64,000 nucleotides of DNA from CAVTZP01 sp963739245 (GTDB lineage Bacteria > Chloroflexota > Dehalococcoidia > Dehalococcoidales > BS750m-G39), in contig CAVTZP010000005.1 in assembly GCA_963739245.1 (NCBI GenBank), positions 1 through 64,000 on the forward strand. Reading direction: 5' to 3'. The notes beneath the pieces were generated by a model. The model did no database searches, was not told where the DNA came from, and saw nothing but the letters and a program-made list of their open reading frames with translations. The position numbers were made by a program, and so were the translations under genes. How positions within the stretch are numbered: the first letter of the stretch is position 1; every line of letters begins with the position of its first letter. Shown piece by piece: positions 16,924-25,098 of the stretch.

Positions 16924-19900
16924 GGTTAACGATTTTGATGCTATTCGTATCTCACTGGCGTCACCAGAACAGATTAGGAGCTGGTCATATGGGGAAGTGA
17001 CCAAGCCGGAGACTATTAACTACCGCACCCTGAAGCCAGAAAGGGATGGGCTTTTCTGCGAGAGGATCTTTGGCCCAACCAAGGACTTTGAATGCTATTG
17101 CGGTAAGTATAAGCGGATACGGTACAAGGGGATTATCTGCGATAAGTGCGGGGTTGAGGTCGCCAGGGCTAAGGTGCGCCGTGAGCGCATGGGGCACATT
17201 GAGCTGGCAAGCCCGGTGAGCCATATCTGGTTTGCCAAGGGGATACCCAGCCGAGTAGGATTACTGCTTGACCTCTCACCGCGGAGCCTGGAGCGTGTCA
17301 TCTACTTCTCTCACTATATTATTACCTCCATAGATGAGGAGGCGCGCCAGGAAGTAATTAAGCAACTGAAGCAGAATAGCTTACAGCAAGTAGATGAGCT
17401 CCAAAGCGCCCTGGAGGCTAAGATTGCTGAGAAGGAGCAGGCGGGGGCAACCGTAGATGAGATAAACCAGCTCCGGAGCGACATGGCTGGGGAAAAATTG
17501 CAGGCTGAGGAGAAGCTTTCGGTGGTGGTGGAACAGCTAAAGGATTTGAGGAAGGGCGTCCTGCTCACCGAGAATCAATATTATGAGCTAAAACAAAGAT
17601 ATGGCCAGGTTTTTACTGCCGACATAGGGGCTGAGGCTATTCTCCAGTTACTTAAGGACCTTAACCTGGATGAAATGCGTAATCGGCTGCTCCAGGAGAC
17701 CCGCTCCACTTCGGGGCAGCGCCGCAGAAGGGCAGCCAAGCAGCTGCAGGTAGTGGAGGCGTTTCGCCGCAGTGGCAATAAGCCGGAGTGGATGATTTTA
17801 ACGGTGTTACCGGTGCTACCGCCTGACCTGCGGCCTATGGTTCAGCTGGACGGTGGTAGATTTGCCACCAGCGATCTTAATGACCTGTATCGGCGAGTCA
17901 TCAACCGCAATAACCGGCTGCGCCACCTCCTGGAAATAGGGGCGCCAGGGATTATCATCCGCAACGAGAAAAGGATGCTCCAGGAAGCGGTTGATTCTCT
18001 TATTGATAACGGAAGGAGAGGACGGGCGGTTGCCGTTGGCGGTAATCATAAACTAAAGTCCCTCTCCGATATGCTCCGGGGCAAGCAAGGGCGCTTTCGC
18101 CAGAATTTGCTGGGCAAGCGGGTTGACTATAGCGGGCGCTCAGTCATTGTTGTTGGTCCCGAGCTTAAGCTTCACCAGTGTGGTCTGCCAAGGCGGATGG
18201 CGGTGGAGCTATTCAAGCCGTTCATTATGCGGCGGCTGGTGGAGCAGGGGCTTGCCCACAATATTAAGAGTGCCCGCCGACTGGTGGAGAGAAATAAGCC
18301 AGAGGTATATGACATACTTGAGGAGGTGGTCAAGGAGCGCCCGGTAATGCTTAATCGGGCTCCTACCCTCCACCGGCTCAGCATTCAGGCGTTTGAGCCA
18401 GTGCTCATTGATGGTAGTGCCATCCAGATTCACCCCCTGGTATGTGCTGCCTTCAATGCTGATTTTGACGGTGACCAGATGGCAGTTCATGTTCCCCTGT
18501 CTAAAGCTGCGGTTACACAAGCCAGGGAAATCATGCTCAGCATCCACAACATGCTGCTGCCAAGCTCTGGGGAGCCAATAGTAACACCAACCCTGGACAT
18601 GGTTCTTGGCTGCTATTACCTGACTACAATCATACCCGGCGCCAGGGGTGAAGGGGCAATCCTTGGTAGTTTTGAAGAGGCTAAGCTCGCTTATGAACTG
18701 GGACGTATTGACCTCAGGGCTGAGATTGAGGTCAGAAAGCAGCAGGAAGATGGGCAGAGGATTAAAACTAGCGTCGGGCGTATTATATTTAACGATGTTT
18801 TGCCCCCCCAGCTCAGTTTCTTCGATAAAGCTGTTGATAAGGTAAGCTTAAAGCAATTAGTAGCTGACTGCCATAAGCTGCTGAGTAACGAGGAGACGGC
18901 TAAGGTGGTGGACAGCATCAAACAGCTCGGCTTCAGCTATGCCACAAAGTCAGGGACTACCATTGCGATGGGGGATATTCAGGTTCCAGAGAGCAAGCCC
19001 AAGCTGCTGGAGGAGGCGGGGGAGAGGGTGGCTATCATTGAAAACCAGTATAACCGGGGCCTCATTACTGAGGGCGAAAAGTATGATAGCACCATAGCCG
19101 TGTGGATGGAAACTACCGATAAGATTACCGATGTTATCTCCCAGACCCTTGACCGCTATGGTGGCATTTATATGATGGCAACATCAGGGGCGAAGGGTAA
19201 TATCTCCCAGATAAGGCAGATGGCCGGGATGCGGGGGCTGATGACTGACCCCTCGGGCAAAATAATAGACTTCCCGATAAAGTCAGGGCTCCGGGAAGGG
19301 CTCACCGTTCTGGAATACTTTATCTCTACCCATGGCGCCAGAAAGGGATTAGCCGATACTGCTCTGAGGACGTCGGATTCGGGCTATCTCACCAGACGCC
19401 TCATTGATGTTGCCCAGGATGTTATCACCCGCGAGGATGACTGCGGCACTACTGATGGTATGTGGATATCGGAGCCACAGGAAAAGGAACTACTGCCGCC
19501 ATTTGCCGAGCGAATAATCGGGCGGTTTGCGGCTAGCAAGGTGGTCGACCCCAAGACTGGGGAGGTAATTGTTGACCGAAACGAGGAAATTAACGAGGAG
19601 AAGGCAAACAAGATTGTTGCCGCCGGGATAACCAAGGTTCATGTCCGCTCTCCACTTAGCTGCCGCTCCAGGCACGGTACCTGCCGGCAGTGCTATGGAC
19701 TTGACCTCGCCCGGGGTCGCCTAGTTGACCTCAACACGGCGGTAGGGATAATTGCCGCCCAGAGCATTGGTGAGCCAGGTACCCAGTTAACCCTGCGTAC
19801 CTTCCACACCGGCGGTGTGGTCGGGCTTGATATTACCAGCGGTCTACCCAGGGTGGAGGAACTATTTGAGGCAAGACCGCCTAAGGGTCAGGCGATTATC

Positions 19901-20914
19901 TCAGAAATAGACGGGAAGGCTGAGGTGACTCAGGATGAGGAGGGGAGGGTGATAAGGGTCACCAGTTCTGAGGTGTACCGTGACGAACATCAGCTGCCGC
20001 CGGGCTGGCAGGTTATGGTCAGTAGCGGGCAACAGGTAGATATAGGAGCGGTGTTAGCCTCCCCACCGGCTGAGGCTTCAGCAGAGGAGGTGGCTCTGAC
20101 CACCCAGGTTAAGCCTATCCAAGCCCGTGTTGCCGGGGAGGTAACTATTGACGGTGAGCAGCTGTTTATTAGCTATATGGAAGAGGAGCAGCAGGAGTAT
20201 GTTGCCCCGGCGAGTGCCCATATTCAGGTCCATGACGGGGATTATGTAAAGGCAGGGCAGCAACTTACCGATGGCTCAATTAACCCGCAGGACATCCTGC
20301 GTATTTTAGGTAAGGAGGCAACCCATCAATACCTCTTAGATGAGGTGCAAAGGGTATATCGCTCCCAGGGGGTGAATATAAACGATAAGCATATTGAGGT
20401 TATTGTCAGCCGGATGCTGTCTAAGGTTCGCATTGACTCCTCCGGTGATACTGACCTCGTGCCCGGGGAGCTGATAGACATATTCCGCTACGAGGATATT
20501 AACGCCAAGGTACTGGCGGAAGGGGGTGAGCCGGCTACTGCCCACGCGGTACTAATGGGTATAACCAGAGCCTCACTGAGCACCGAGAGCTGGCTGGCAG
20601 CGGCGTCATTCCAGGAGACCACCAGGGTGCTCACCGAGGCTGCGATCAAAGGCGAGATTGACCGGCTGGTCGGGCTTAAGGAAAATGTAATTATTGGTAA
20701 GCTGATTCCGGCTTGCTACCCGGTCGCTGAGGAAATACCAAGTCTGGTGGCGGCCGAGGTGCCAACTCTGACCGCTGAGGAGACGCCTAGTCTAACCCCC
20801 GGAGAAAAAGTAGGGGAAACACCAATTTTGCCCGTGGGGGAGATGCCAAGTCTGGCAGTGGAGGAGGCGCCAGTTTTGCCCGCTGAGGAAAATAAGGAGG
20901 AGACAACCAGCTAA
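16916..20914 (+). CDS. rpoC: DNA-directed RNA polymerase subunit beta'
   Basis: The 1332-residue protein has the N-terminal zinc site (CYCGKYKR...CDKCGVEV), the catalytic NADFDGDQMAVH with the three aspartates in residues 514-520, the bridge/trigger region around SGARKG-like HGARKGLADTALRTSDSGYL, the second zinc site (CRSRHGTCRQCYG) and the QSIGEPGTQLTLRTFHTGG motif. After the conserved end (IIGKLIPA) there is an unusual tail of about 70 residues built from imperfect repeats of the type E-xPSLxxEE. A hairpin terminator follows. Confidence 0.99.
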   Translation: MFEVNDFDAIRISLASPEQIRSWSYGEVTKPETINYRTLKPERDGLFCERIFGPTKDFECYCGKYKRIRYKGIICDKCGVEVARAKVRRERMGHIELASPVSHIWFAKGIPSRVGLLLDLSPRSLERVIYFSHYIITSIDEEARQEVIKQLKQNSLQQVDELQSALEAKIAEKEQAGATVDEINQLRSDMAGEKLQAEEKLSVVVEQLKDLRKGVLLTENQYYELKQRYGQVFTADIGAEAILQLLKDLNLDEMRNRLLQETRSTSGQRRRRAAKQLQVVEAFRRSGNKPEWMILTVLPVLPPDLRPMVQLDGGRFATSDLNDLYRRVINRNNRLRHLLEIGAPGIIIRNEKRMLQEAVDSLIDNGRRGRAVAVGGNHKLKSLSDMLRGKQGRFRQNLLGKRVDYSGRSVIVVGPELKLHQCGLPRRMAVELFKPFIMRRLVEQGLAHNIKSARRLVERNKPEVYDILEEVVKERPVMLNRAPTLHRLSIQAFEPVLIDGSAIQIHPLVCAAFNADFDGDQMAVHVPLSKAAVTQAREIMLSIHNMLLPSSGEPIVTPTLDMVLGCYYLTTIIPGARGEGAILGSFEEAKLAYELGRIDLRAEIEVRKQQEDGQRIKTSVGRIIFNDVLPPQLSFFDKAVDKVSLKQLVADCHKLLSNEETAKVVDSIKQLGFSYATKSGTTIAMGDIQVPESKPKLLEEAGERVAIIENQYNRGLITEGEKYDSTIAVWMETTDKITDVISQTLDRYGGIYMMATSGAKGNISQIRQMAGMRGLMTDPSGKIIDFPIKSGLREGLTVLEYFISTHGARKGLADTALRTSDSGYLTRRLIDVAQDVITREDDCGTTDGMWISEPQEKELLPPFAERIIGRFAASKVVDPKTGEVIVDRNEEINEEKANKIVAAGITKVHVRSPLSCRSRHGTCRQCYGLDLARGRLVDLNTAVGIIAAQSIGEPGTQLTLRTFHTGGVVGLDITSGLPRVEELFEARPPKGQAIISEIDGKAEVTQDEEGRVIRVTSSEVYRDEHQLPPGWQVMVSSGQQVDIGAVLASPPAEASAEEVALTTQVKPIQARVAGEVTIDGEQLFISYMEEEQQEYVAPASAHIQVHDGDYVKAGQQLTDGSINPQDILRILGKEATHQYLLDEVQRVYRSQGVNINDKHIEVIVSRMLSKVRIDSSGDTDLVPGELIDIFRYEDINAKVLAEGGEPATAHAVLMGITRASLSTESWLAAASFQETTRVLTEAAIKGEIDRLVGLKENVIIGKLIPACYPVAEEIPSLVAAEVPTLTAEETPSLTPGEKVGETPILPVGEMPSLAVEEAPVLPAEENKEETTS

Positions 20915-20942
20915 TTATCTGGCACTAATTGCTTTAGTTATA

Positions 20943-20977
20943 AGAGGGTCGCCCAAGTTCGGGCGACTCTTTGTTTT
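20943..20977 (+). terminator. Terminator after rpoC
   Basis: GTCGCCC and GGGCGAC flank a 6-base loop, extended by GAG/CTC, followed by TTTGTTTT. Confidence 0.8.
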
Positions 20978-20996
20978 ATGCCAGCTAGAGATTAAA

Positions 20997-21033
20997 CACC
21001 CAGAAAAATCTTCGATTTTCCTGGGAGCCCGCT
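20997..21033. repeat. Hairpin repeat family A, copy 1
   Basis: CACCCAGAAAAATC, loop, GATTTTCCTGGG, then AGCCCGCT. Near-identical units lie at 28831-28868 and, more diverged, at 33731-33768. Each can fold into a hairpin. Confidence 0.7.
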
Positions 21034-21039
21034 GAGATG

Positions 21040-21048
21040 TGGTATAAT
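21040..21048 (+). promoter_or_regulatory. Extended -10 promoter of ruvB
   Basis: TGGTATAAT lies immediately after repeat A copy 1. Transcription would start near 21055, leaving a leader of only about 18 bases that holds the GGAGG site. Confidence 0.55.
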
Positions 21049-21072
21049 AAATTGGTTTAGAGGAGGTTAGAG

Positions 21073-22131
21073 ATAGAGCGCATTATATCAGGCCAACCGG
21101 GGGCTGAGGATGTAGCCCTCGACAGTAGCCTTCGTCCCCGGCGCTTTGCTGACTTTATCGGGCAGAATAAGGTTAAGGATAACCTCAATATAGCTATTAC
21201 TGCCGCTAAGGGCAGGGACGAGGCACTGGACCATATCCTGCTTTACGGCCCACCCGGGCTGGGCAAAACGACCCTGGCTTATATCATTGCCACCGAGATG
21301 GGGGTAAACATCAGGGTTACCTCCGGTCCGGCGATAGAGCGCACTGGAGACCTGGCCGCTATCCTGACCAACCTCCGCAACCACGACGTCCTGTTTATTG
21401 ACGAAATCCACCGTTTGAGCCGGGCGGTGGAAGAGGTGCTATACCTGGCGATGGAGGACTTTGCCCTTGACATCATTATCGGCAAGGGTCCCGGCGCCAG
21501 GAGCCTGCGCCTGAACCTGCCGGCGTTTACCCTGATTGGCGCTACCACTCGCTTTGGCTTACTCAGCCCGCCCCTCAGAGACCGCTTTGGTGCTGTCTAT
21601 CGCCTTGATTTCTATGACCAGGTATCTATAGAAAAAATCCTCCACCGCTCCACCCGAATCCTCCAGGTAAAAGCGGAGGTTGAGGGGCTGGGGGAGATAG
21701 CCCGCCGGGCTAGAGGCACACCCAGAGTGGCTAACCGACTGCTCAAGAGAGTGAGGGACTACGCTCAGGTGATGGCGGACGGTGTTGCTACCCAGAAGGT
21801 AGCCGTTGAGGCATTATCCAGGCTTGAAGTCGACCCCATCGGTCTGGATGAGATAGACCATAAGGTGCTTCACACCATAATTGACAAGTTTAATGGGGGG
21901 CCAGTGGGGTTGGAGACCATCGCTGCCTCTATCAGCGAGGAGGCAGATACTATTATGGATGTCTATGAGCCCTATCTTTTGCAGCTTGGCTTTCTTGAGC
22001 GGACTCCCCGGGGACGATTAGCTACCCAGCTCGCCTATCAGCACCTCGGTCTGCCCTATAATAAAGAAAAACCACCTCAGCCAACCCTGTGGCAAGGCAG
22101 CAATGAAGAGGAACAAGCTTCTAGTTCATAG
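21073..22131 (+). CDS. ruvB: Holliday junction branch migration ATPase RuvB, apparent ATA start
   Basis: RuvB is the hexameric motor that drives branch migration with RuvA. The conserved N-terminus (ERIISGQP, SLRPRRFADFIGQ) and Walker A GPPGLGKTT lie upstream of the first ATG in frame (21298), so a start there would lose the ATPase site. The frame opens after stop TAG 21058-21060 and contains no ATG, GTG or TTG before 21298. A GGAGG site at 21062-21066 is placed 6 bases before ATA 21073, giving 352 residues, the family norm. Walker B LFIDEIHRL and arginine-finger region GATTRFGLLSPPLRDRFG are intact, and the C-terminal winged helix is present. An ATG misread as ATA is the alternative. Confidence 0.93.
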   Translation: MERIISGQPGAEDVALDSSLRPRRFADFIGQNKVKDNLNIAITAAKGRDEALDHILLYGPPGLGKTTLAYIIATEMGVNIRVTSGPAIERTGDLAAILTNLRNHDVLFIDEIHRLSRAVEEVLYLAMEDFALDIIIGKGPGARSLRLNLPAFTLIGATTRFGLLSPPLRDRFGAVYRLDFYDQVSIEKILHRSTRILQVKAEVEGLGEIARRARGTPRVANRLLKRVRDYAQVMADGVATQKVAVEALSRLEVDPIGLDEIDHKVLHTIIDKFNGGPVGLETIAASISEEADTIMDVYEPYLLQLGFLERTPRGRLATQLAYQHLGLPYNKEKPPQPTLWQGSNEEEQASSS

Positions 22132-22648
22132 CTGCTGTGCCCACTGTGCTGCCTACACTGTTGAATACTGGCGGCAGCAGGGGTATGAGGCGAGTGCCCT
22201 GTGGTATAACCCTAATATCCACCCCTATACTGAGCACCAGCATCGCCTTGAGGCAATACAGTCTCTGGCTCAGGAAGTTAAACTGCCCCTGATAGTAAAC
22301 GAGGGCTATGACATGCCCGAATACTTCCGCCAGGTAGTGGGGCACGAATCCGAGCGCTGTCAGTATTGCTTCAGGCTTCGCCTGTCAAGGACGGCGGAAA
22401 TTGCCCTAAAGATGGGCTTTGACGCTTTCACCACCACCCTGCTCATCAGCCCCCAGCAGAAGCATGAGCTTATCCGGGAAATTGGCAGTGACATAGCAAA
22501 GGAAAAGGGCATAGATTTCCTCTACGCCGACCTCAGAAAACGCTACTCAGATAGCCGCAGTATGACCAAGCCGCTGAATCTCTATCGCCAGCAGTACTGC
22601 GGCTGTGTCTATAGTGAGTGGGAGCGCTACGCCAATAGACGTCCTTGA
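22103..22648 (+). CDS. queH: Epoxyqueuosine reductase QueH
   Basis: QueH performs the last step of queuosine synthesis in tRNA, reducing epoxyqueuosine, and is the non-orthologous replacement of QueG. The 181-residue protein has the family cysteines: C11, C12 and C15 (SCCAHC), C86 and C89 (RCQYCF), and C166/C168 (YCGC), which hold the iron-sulfur and adjacent metal sites. It overlaps the ruvB end by 29 bases and is probably translated from the same message. Confidence 0.92.
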   Translation: MKRNKLLVHSCCAHCAAYTVEYWRQQGYEASALWYNPNIHPYTEHQHRLEAIQSLAQEVKLPLIVNEGYDMPEYFRQVVGHESERCQYCFRLRLSRTAEIALKMGFDAFTTTLLISPQQKHELIREIGSDIAKEKGIDFLYADLRKRYSDSRSMTKPLNLYRQQYCGCVYSEWERYANRRP

Positions 22649-22714
22649 ATAACTATTAGTAAACGGAATGTGTTAGAATGATTATGGAAATTTAAACCTT
22701 TCCCGGGTGAGAAC

Positions 22715-23377
22715 TTGGCTTGTTATGTGCGGTTGATGCATAAAGGGGACATCCCCCAGGTCTCTGAGATTGACCATGAAGCCTTCCCCACTTTGTGGCC
22801 GCCGGCTAACTATCAGCGTGAGCTAGAAAACCGCTTAGCCCATTACATCGTAGCCTGCGATTACGAAAAAAGGGTTGAAGAGCCGGAGAGGGAAGCTACC
22901 CCACTAAAGGGCGCCTCCGGGCTTGCATCTCGGCTGAGGTATCTGTTTAATCATGAGCGTTTTTTGGGCAGTGAGCTTCCCGCAATGGGGAGGGAGTATA
23001 TTTTCGGTTTCGCTGGCCTCTGGATTATGGCTGGGGAAGCCCACATAACTAACATCGCGGTAAGGGAGAGGCAACGCCGCCAGGGGGTAGGGGAGCTATT
23101 GCTGATATCCCTTATTAACCTGGCCACAGAGCTAGACGTTCATCTCGTTACCCTGGAGGTGCGTGCCTCCAATACTCCTGCCCAGGGTCTCTATTCCAAG
23201 TACGGCTTCGCCAAGGTGGGGGTGCGGCGTGCCTACTACACCGATAACCGGGAGGACGGGGTACTAATGTCCATAGAGGATATTACCTCAATCCCGGTTC
23301 AAGCGAACCTTCAGCGGTTAAAGCAAGCTCACTTTGAAAGATGGGGAATAGCTGCTTACTGTGCTGACCACCATTAG
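22715..23377 (+). CDS. RimI-like GNAT N-acetyltransferase
   Basis: The 220-residue protein has the N-terminal pattern of ribosomal-protein-alanine acetyltransferase RimI (DIPQVSEIDHEAFPTLWPPANYQ), the acetyl-CoA loop RERQRRQGVGELL, LEVRASNTPAQGLYSKYGF and the RRAYYTDNREDGVLM end. RimI acetylates the N-terminal alanine of S18. It is about 60-70 residues longer than E. coli RimI because of a charged insert around residues 50-85 and an extra C-terminal helix. The start is TTG 22715. The substrate is inferred from family likeness. Confidence 0.85.
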   Translation: MACYVRLMHKGDIPQVSEIDHEAFPTLWPPANYQRELENRLAHYIVACDYEKRVEEPEREATPLKGASGLASRLRYLFNHERFLGSELPAMGREYIFGFAGLWIMAGEAHITNIAVRERQRRQGVGELLLISLINLATELDVHLVTLEVRASNTPAQGLYSKYGFAKVGVRRAYYTDNREDGVLMSIEDITSIPVQANLQRLKQAHFERWGIAAYCADHH

Positions 23378-23383
23378 AACCCC

Positions 23384-23411
23384 TTGACAAAAGATAAAAA
23401 ATGCCGATAAT
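23384..23411 (+). promoter_or_regulatory. Promoter of the tandem GNAT genes
   Basis: TTGACA (23384-23389), 16-base spacer, GATAAT (23406-23411), about 50 bases before the first GNAT gene. Confidence 0.6.
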
Positions 23412-23459
23412 ACGATGCATATAAAAAGCACTCCATAATTTGAGGTTAGAGACAATTCT

Positions 23460-23912
23460 ATGACTAGCTTAGAACGAGGGGAACCCAAGGTAAGAATCCG
23501 CCCCATGGAACATGAGGATGTTGACCGTGTTTTAGCCATTGACCGGAAGATTACCGGGGTGCGGAGGGCGGTTACCTATACCGAATTGATTACCGGAGAC
23601 CTGGGGGGAGTGCTTGCTCTCAGCCTTGTCGCTGAGGTTAACGGTGAGGTGCAGGGCTTTATTCTGGCGCGGCGGGCGTACGTTGGGGTGGCTATGGAGG
23701 TGGGATTGATTCAAATTTTGGGCGTTGACCCTGACTATCAGCGGCGCGGTCTTGCCACCAAATTGGTCAATACATTGCTCGATACCTGCCGGGCCAAGAA
23801 GCTAAACGCAGTGCGGTTAATGATTAACGTCCGTGATAGCCAGCTAGTAGGCTTGTTTGAGCATTTGGGCTTCCGCCGCGGCGAGCTTGTAGACTACACC
23901 AAGACCTTATAA
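23460..23912 (+). CDS. GNAT acetyltransferase, first of a tandem pair
   Basis: The 150-residue single-domain protein has a GNAT acetyl-CoA loop (DPDYQRRGLATKLVNTLL) and the C-terminal FEHLGFRRGELVDY. It is clearly paralogous to the next gene: both share an N-terminal DVDRVLAIDRKI-like segment and VDPDYQRxGLAxxLVN. Substrate unknown. It starts at ATG 23460 after a TTGACA promoter. Confidence 0.83.
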   Translation: MTSLERGEPKVRIRPMEHEDVDRVLAIDRKITGVRRAVTYTELITGDLGGVLALSLVAEVNGEVQGFILARRAYVGVAMEVGLIQILGVDPDYQRRGLATKLVNTLLDTCRAKKLNAVRLMINVRDSQLVGLFEHLGFRRGELVDYTKTL

Positions 23913-23929
23913 TTGGGGAGGTGCTTATA

Positions 23930-24382
23930 ATGAGCGCAATAGAAGGTACAGCAAATATTCGGCGTATGACCCGTAGTGATATTGATGCCGTTCTGGTTAT
24001 TGACCGGAAGGTCGGTGAGGGGCGGGGGCTTATCACCTATAGAGATATGGTCGCTGCCGACCCGGGAGGGGCACTTGACCTGAGCTTCGTCGCCGAGGTT
24101 GAGGGTAAGGTAGCCGGCTTTATCCTGGTCCGGCTGACCTATGCCGGCATCCCGTTTATTGAATTAGCCGTTATTCAGGGGGTGGCTGTTGACCCTGACT
24201 ATCAGCGGCACGGCCTTGCTGGCCGACTGGTTAATGCCCTGATGGAACACTGCCATGCGGAAGGGATTAATGCCATACGCGCCATCCTTGACGAGCGCAA
24301 TGCTGACCTCAAACGCTTCTTCCAGCGACTAGGCTTCCGCCGTAGCGAGCTTGTTAACTACGTCAGGACCTTTGAGGATTAA
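23930..24382 (+). CDS. GNAT acetyltransferase, second of a tandem pair
   Basis: This 150-residue paralogue of the preceding gene starts at ATG 23930, preceded by GGGGAGGTG; an upstream GTG at 23921 is part of that ribosome-binding site and is rejected. The acetyl-CoA loop is DPDYQRHGLAGRLVNALM. The two genes are 17 bases apart. The end overlaps the convergent methyltransferase gene by 4 bases. Confidence 0.83.
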   Translation: MSAIEGTANIRRMTRSDIDAVLVIDRKVGEGRGLITYRDMVAADPGGALDLSFVAEVEGKVAGFILVRLTYAGIPFIELAVIQGVAVDPDYQRHGLAGRLVNALMEHCHAEGINAIRAILDERNADLKRFFQRLGFRRSELVNYVRTFED

Positions 24383-25053
24383 GCCGCCTTTCTCACCAGC
24401 AGGCATATATTCCTGGAGAAAAACTTTATCGGGAAGCGGTAGGCGCTTTCGGGGAAGGATTTTATTACCACAAAGCCAGCCTTCTTCACTAGCCTCTCCA
24501 GTTCGGGGTAGGAGAAAAGATAGTGGTAGCGATACAGGGTCTTACCCCCCTTCCGCCACGGGACTTTTAACTCCTTCGGCTTGAACCAGAACTTCGGTTG
24601 CCCCCGGTTCCATACCGTGATAAAGGCTTCACCACCGGGCTTCAGTACCCGCCTCAGCTCATTTATAGCCGCCTGCTGTTCCCTGCCCTTAAGATGGTGG
24701 TAGGTAGCTACCGAGATTGCCCAATCAAAGCTCTCATCAGGATATGGCAGTTTTCTGACATCAGCCAGCGTCAGCTTTACGGCGAAGCTAAATTTTTTAG
24801 AGTATTTTCGGGCAAACTTCAGCATCTCGGTGGAGAAGTCAACCCCGTATAACTCAAAGCCCTGCCTGAAGGGAAGAAAGTCAGCGCCATGACCGCAGCC
24901 AAGGTTTAGTAGCTTACCCTTCTGCCACCGCTGCGCCAGCGCCTCAAGCTCACTGGGGAATCTAGACCAGTGCCTGAAGTTATACCAGCTTGAGGCTATC
25001 TCATTGAATACGTCTTTATTCAACTCCCCTCTTAATGCTATCTCCAGAAACAA
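24379..25053 (-). CDS. Trm9-like SAM-dependent methyltransferase
   Basis: The 224-residue protein begins with VFNEIASSWYNFRHWSRFPS, the N-terminal pattern of Trm9/ALKBH8-type tRNA methyltransferases, and continues with LLNLGCGHGADFLPF (motif I), YGVDFSTEML, ADVRKLPYPDESFDWAIS and HHLK. Trm9 methylates the carboxymethyl group that Elp3-dependent chemistry places on wobble uridine. It is divergent from elp3 with 45 bases between the starts, so a joint role in U34 modification is plausible. Related small-molecule methyltransferases share these motifs, so the tRNA substrate is inference. Confidence 0.78.
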   Translation of the reverse strand: MFLEIALRGELNKDVFNEIASSWYNFRHWSRFPSELEALAQRWQKGKLLNLGCGHGADFLPFRQGFELYGVDFSTEMLKFARKYSKKFSFAVKLTLADVRKLPYPDESFDWAISVATYHHLKGREQQAAINELRRVLKPGGEAFITVWNRGQPKFWFKPKELKVPWRKGGKTLYRYHYLFSYPELERLVKKAGFVVIKSFPESAYRFPIKFFSRNICLLVRKAA

Positions 25054-25098
25054 TTTGTTGCTATAGGCTGAAATTTGCTACACTGTTTATGACATAAT

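Noticed and set aside
21298..22131. ruvB starting at ATG 21298
   Set aside because: It would drop Walker A and the conserved N-terminus that are encoded just upstream in frame.
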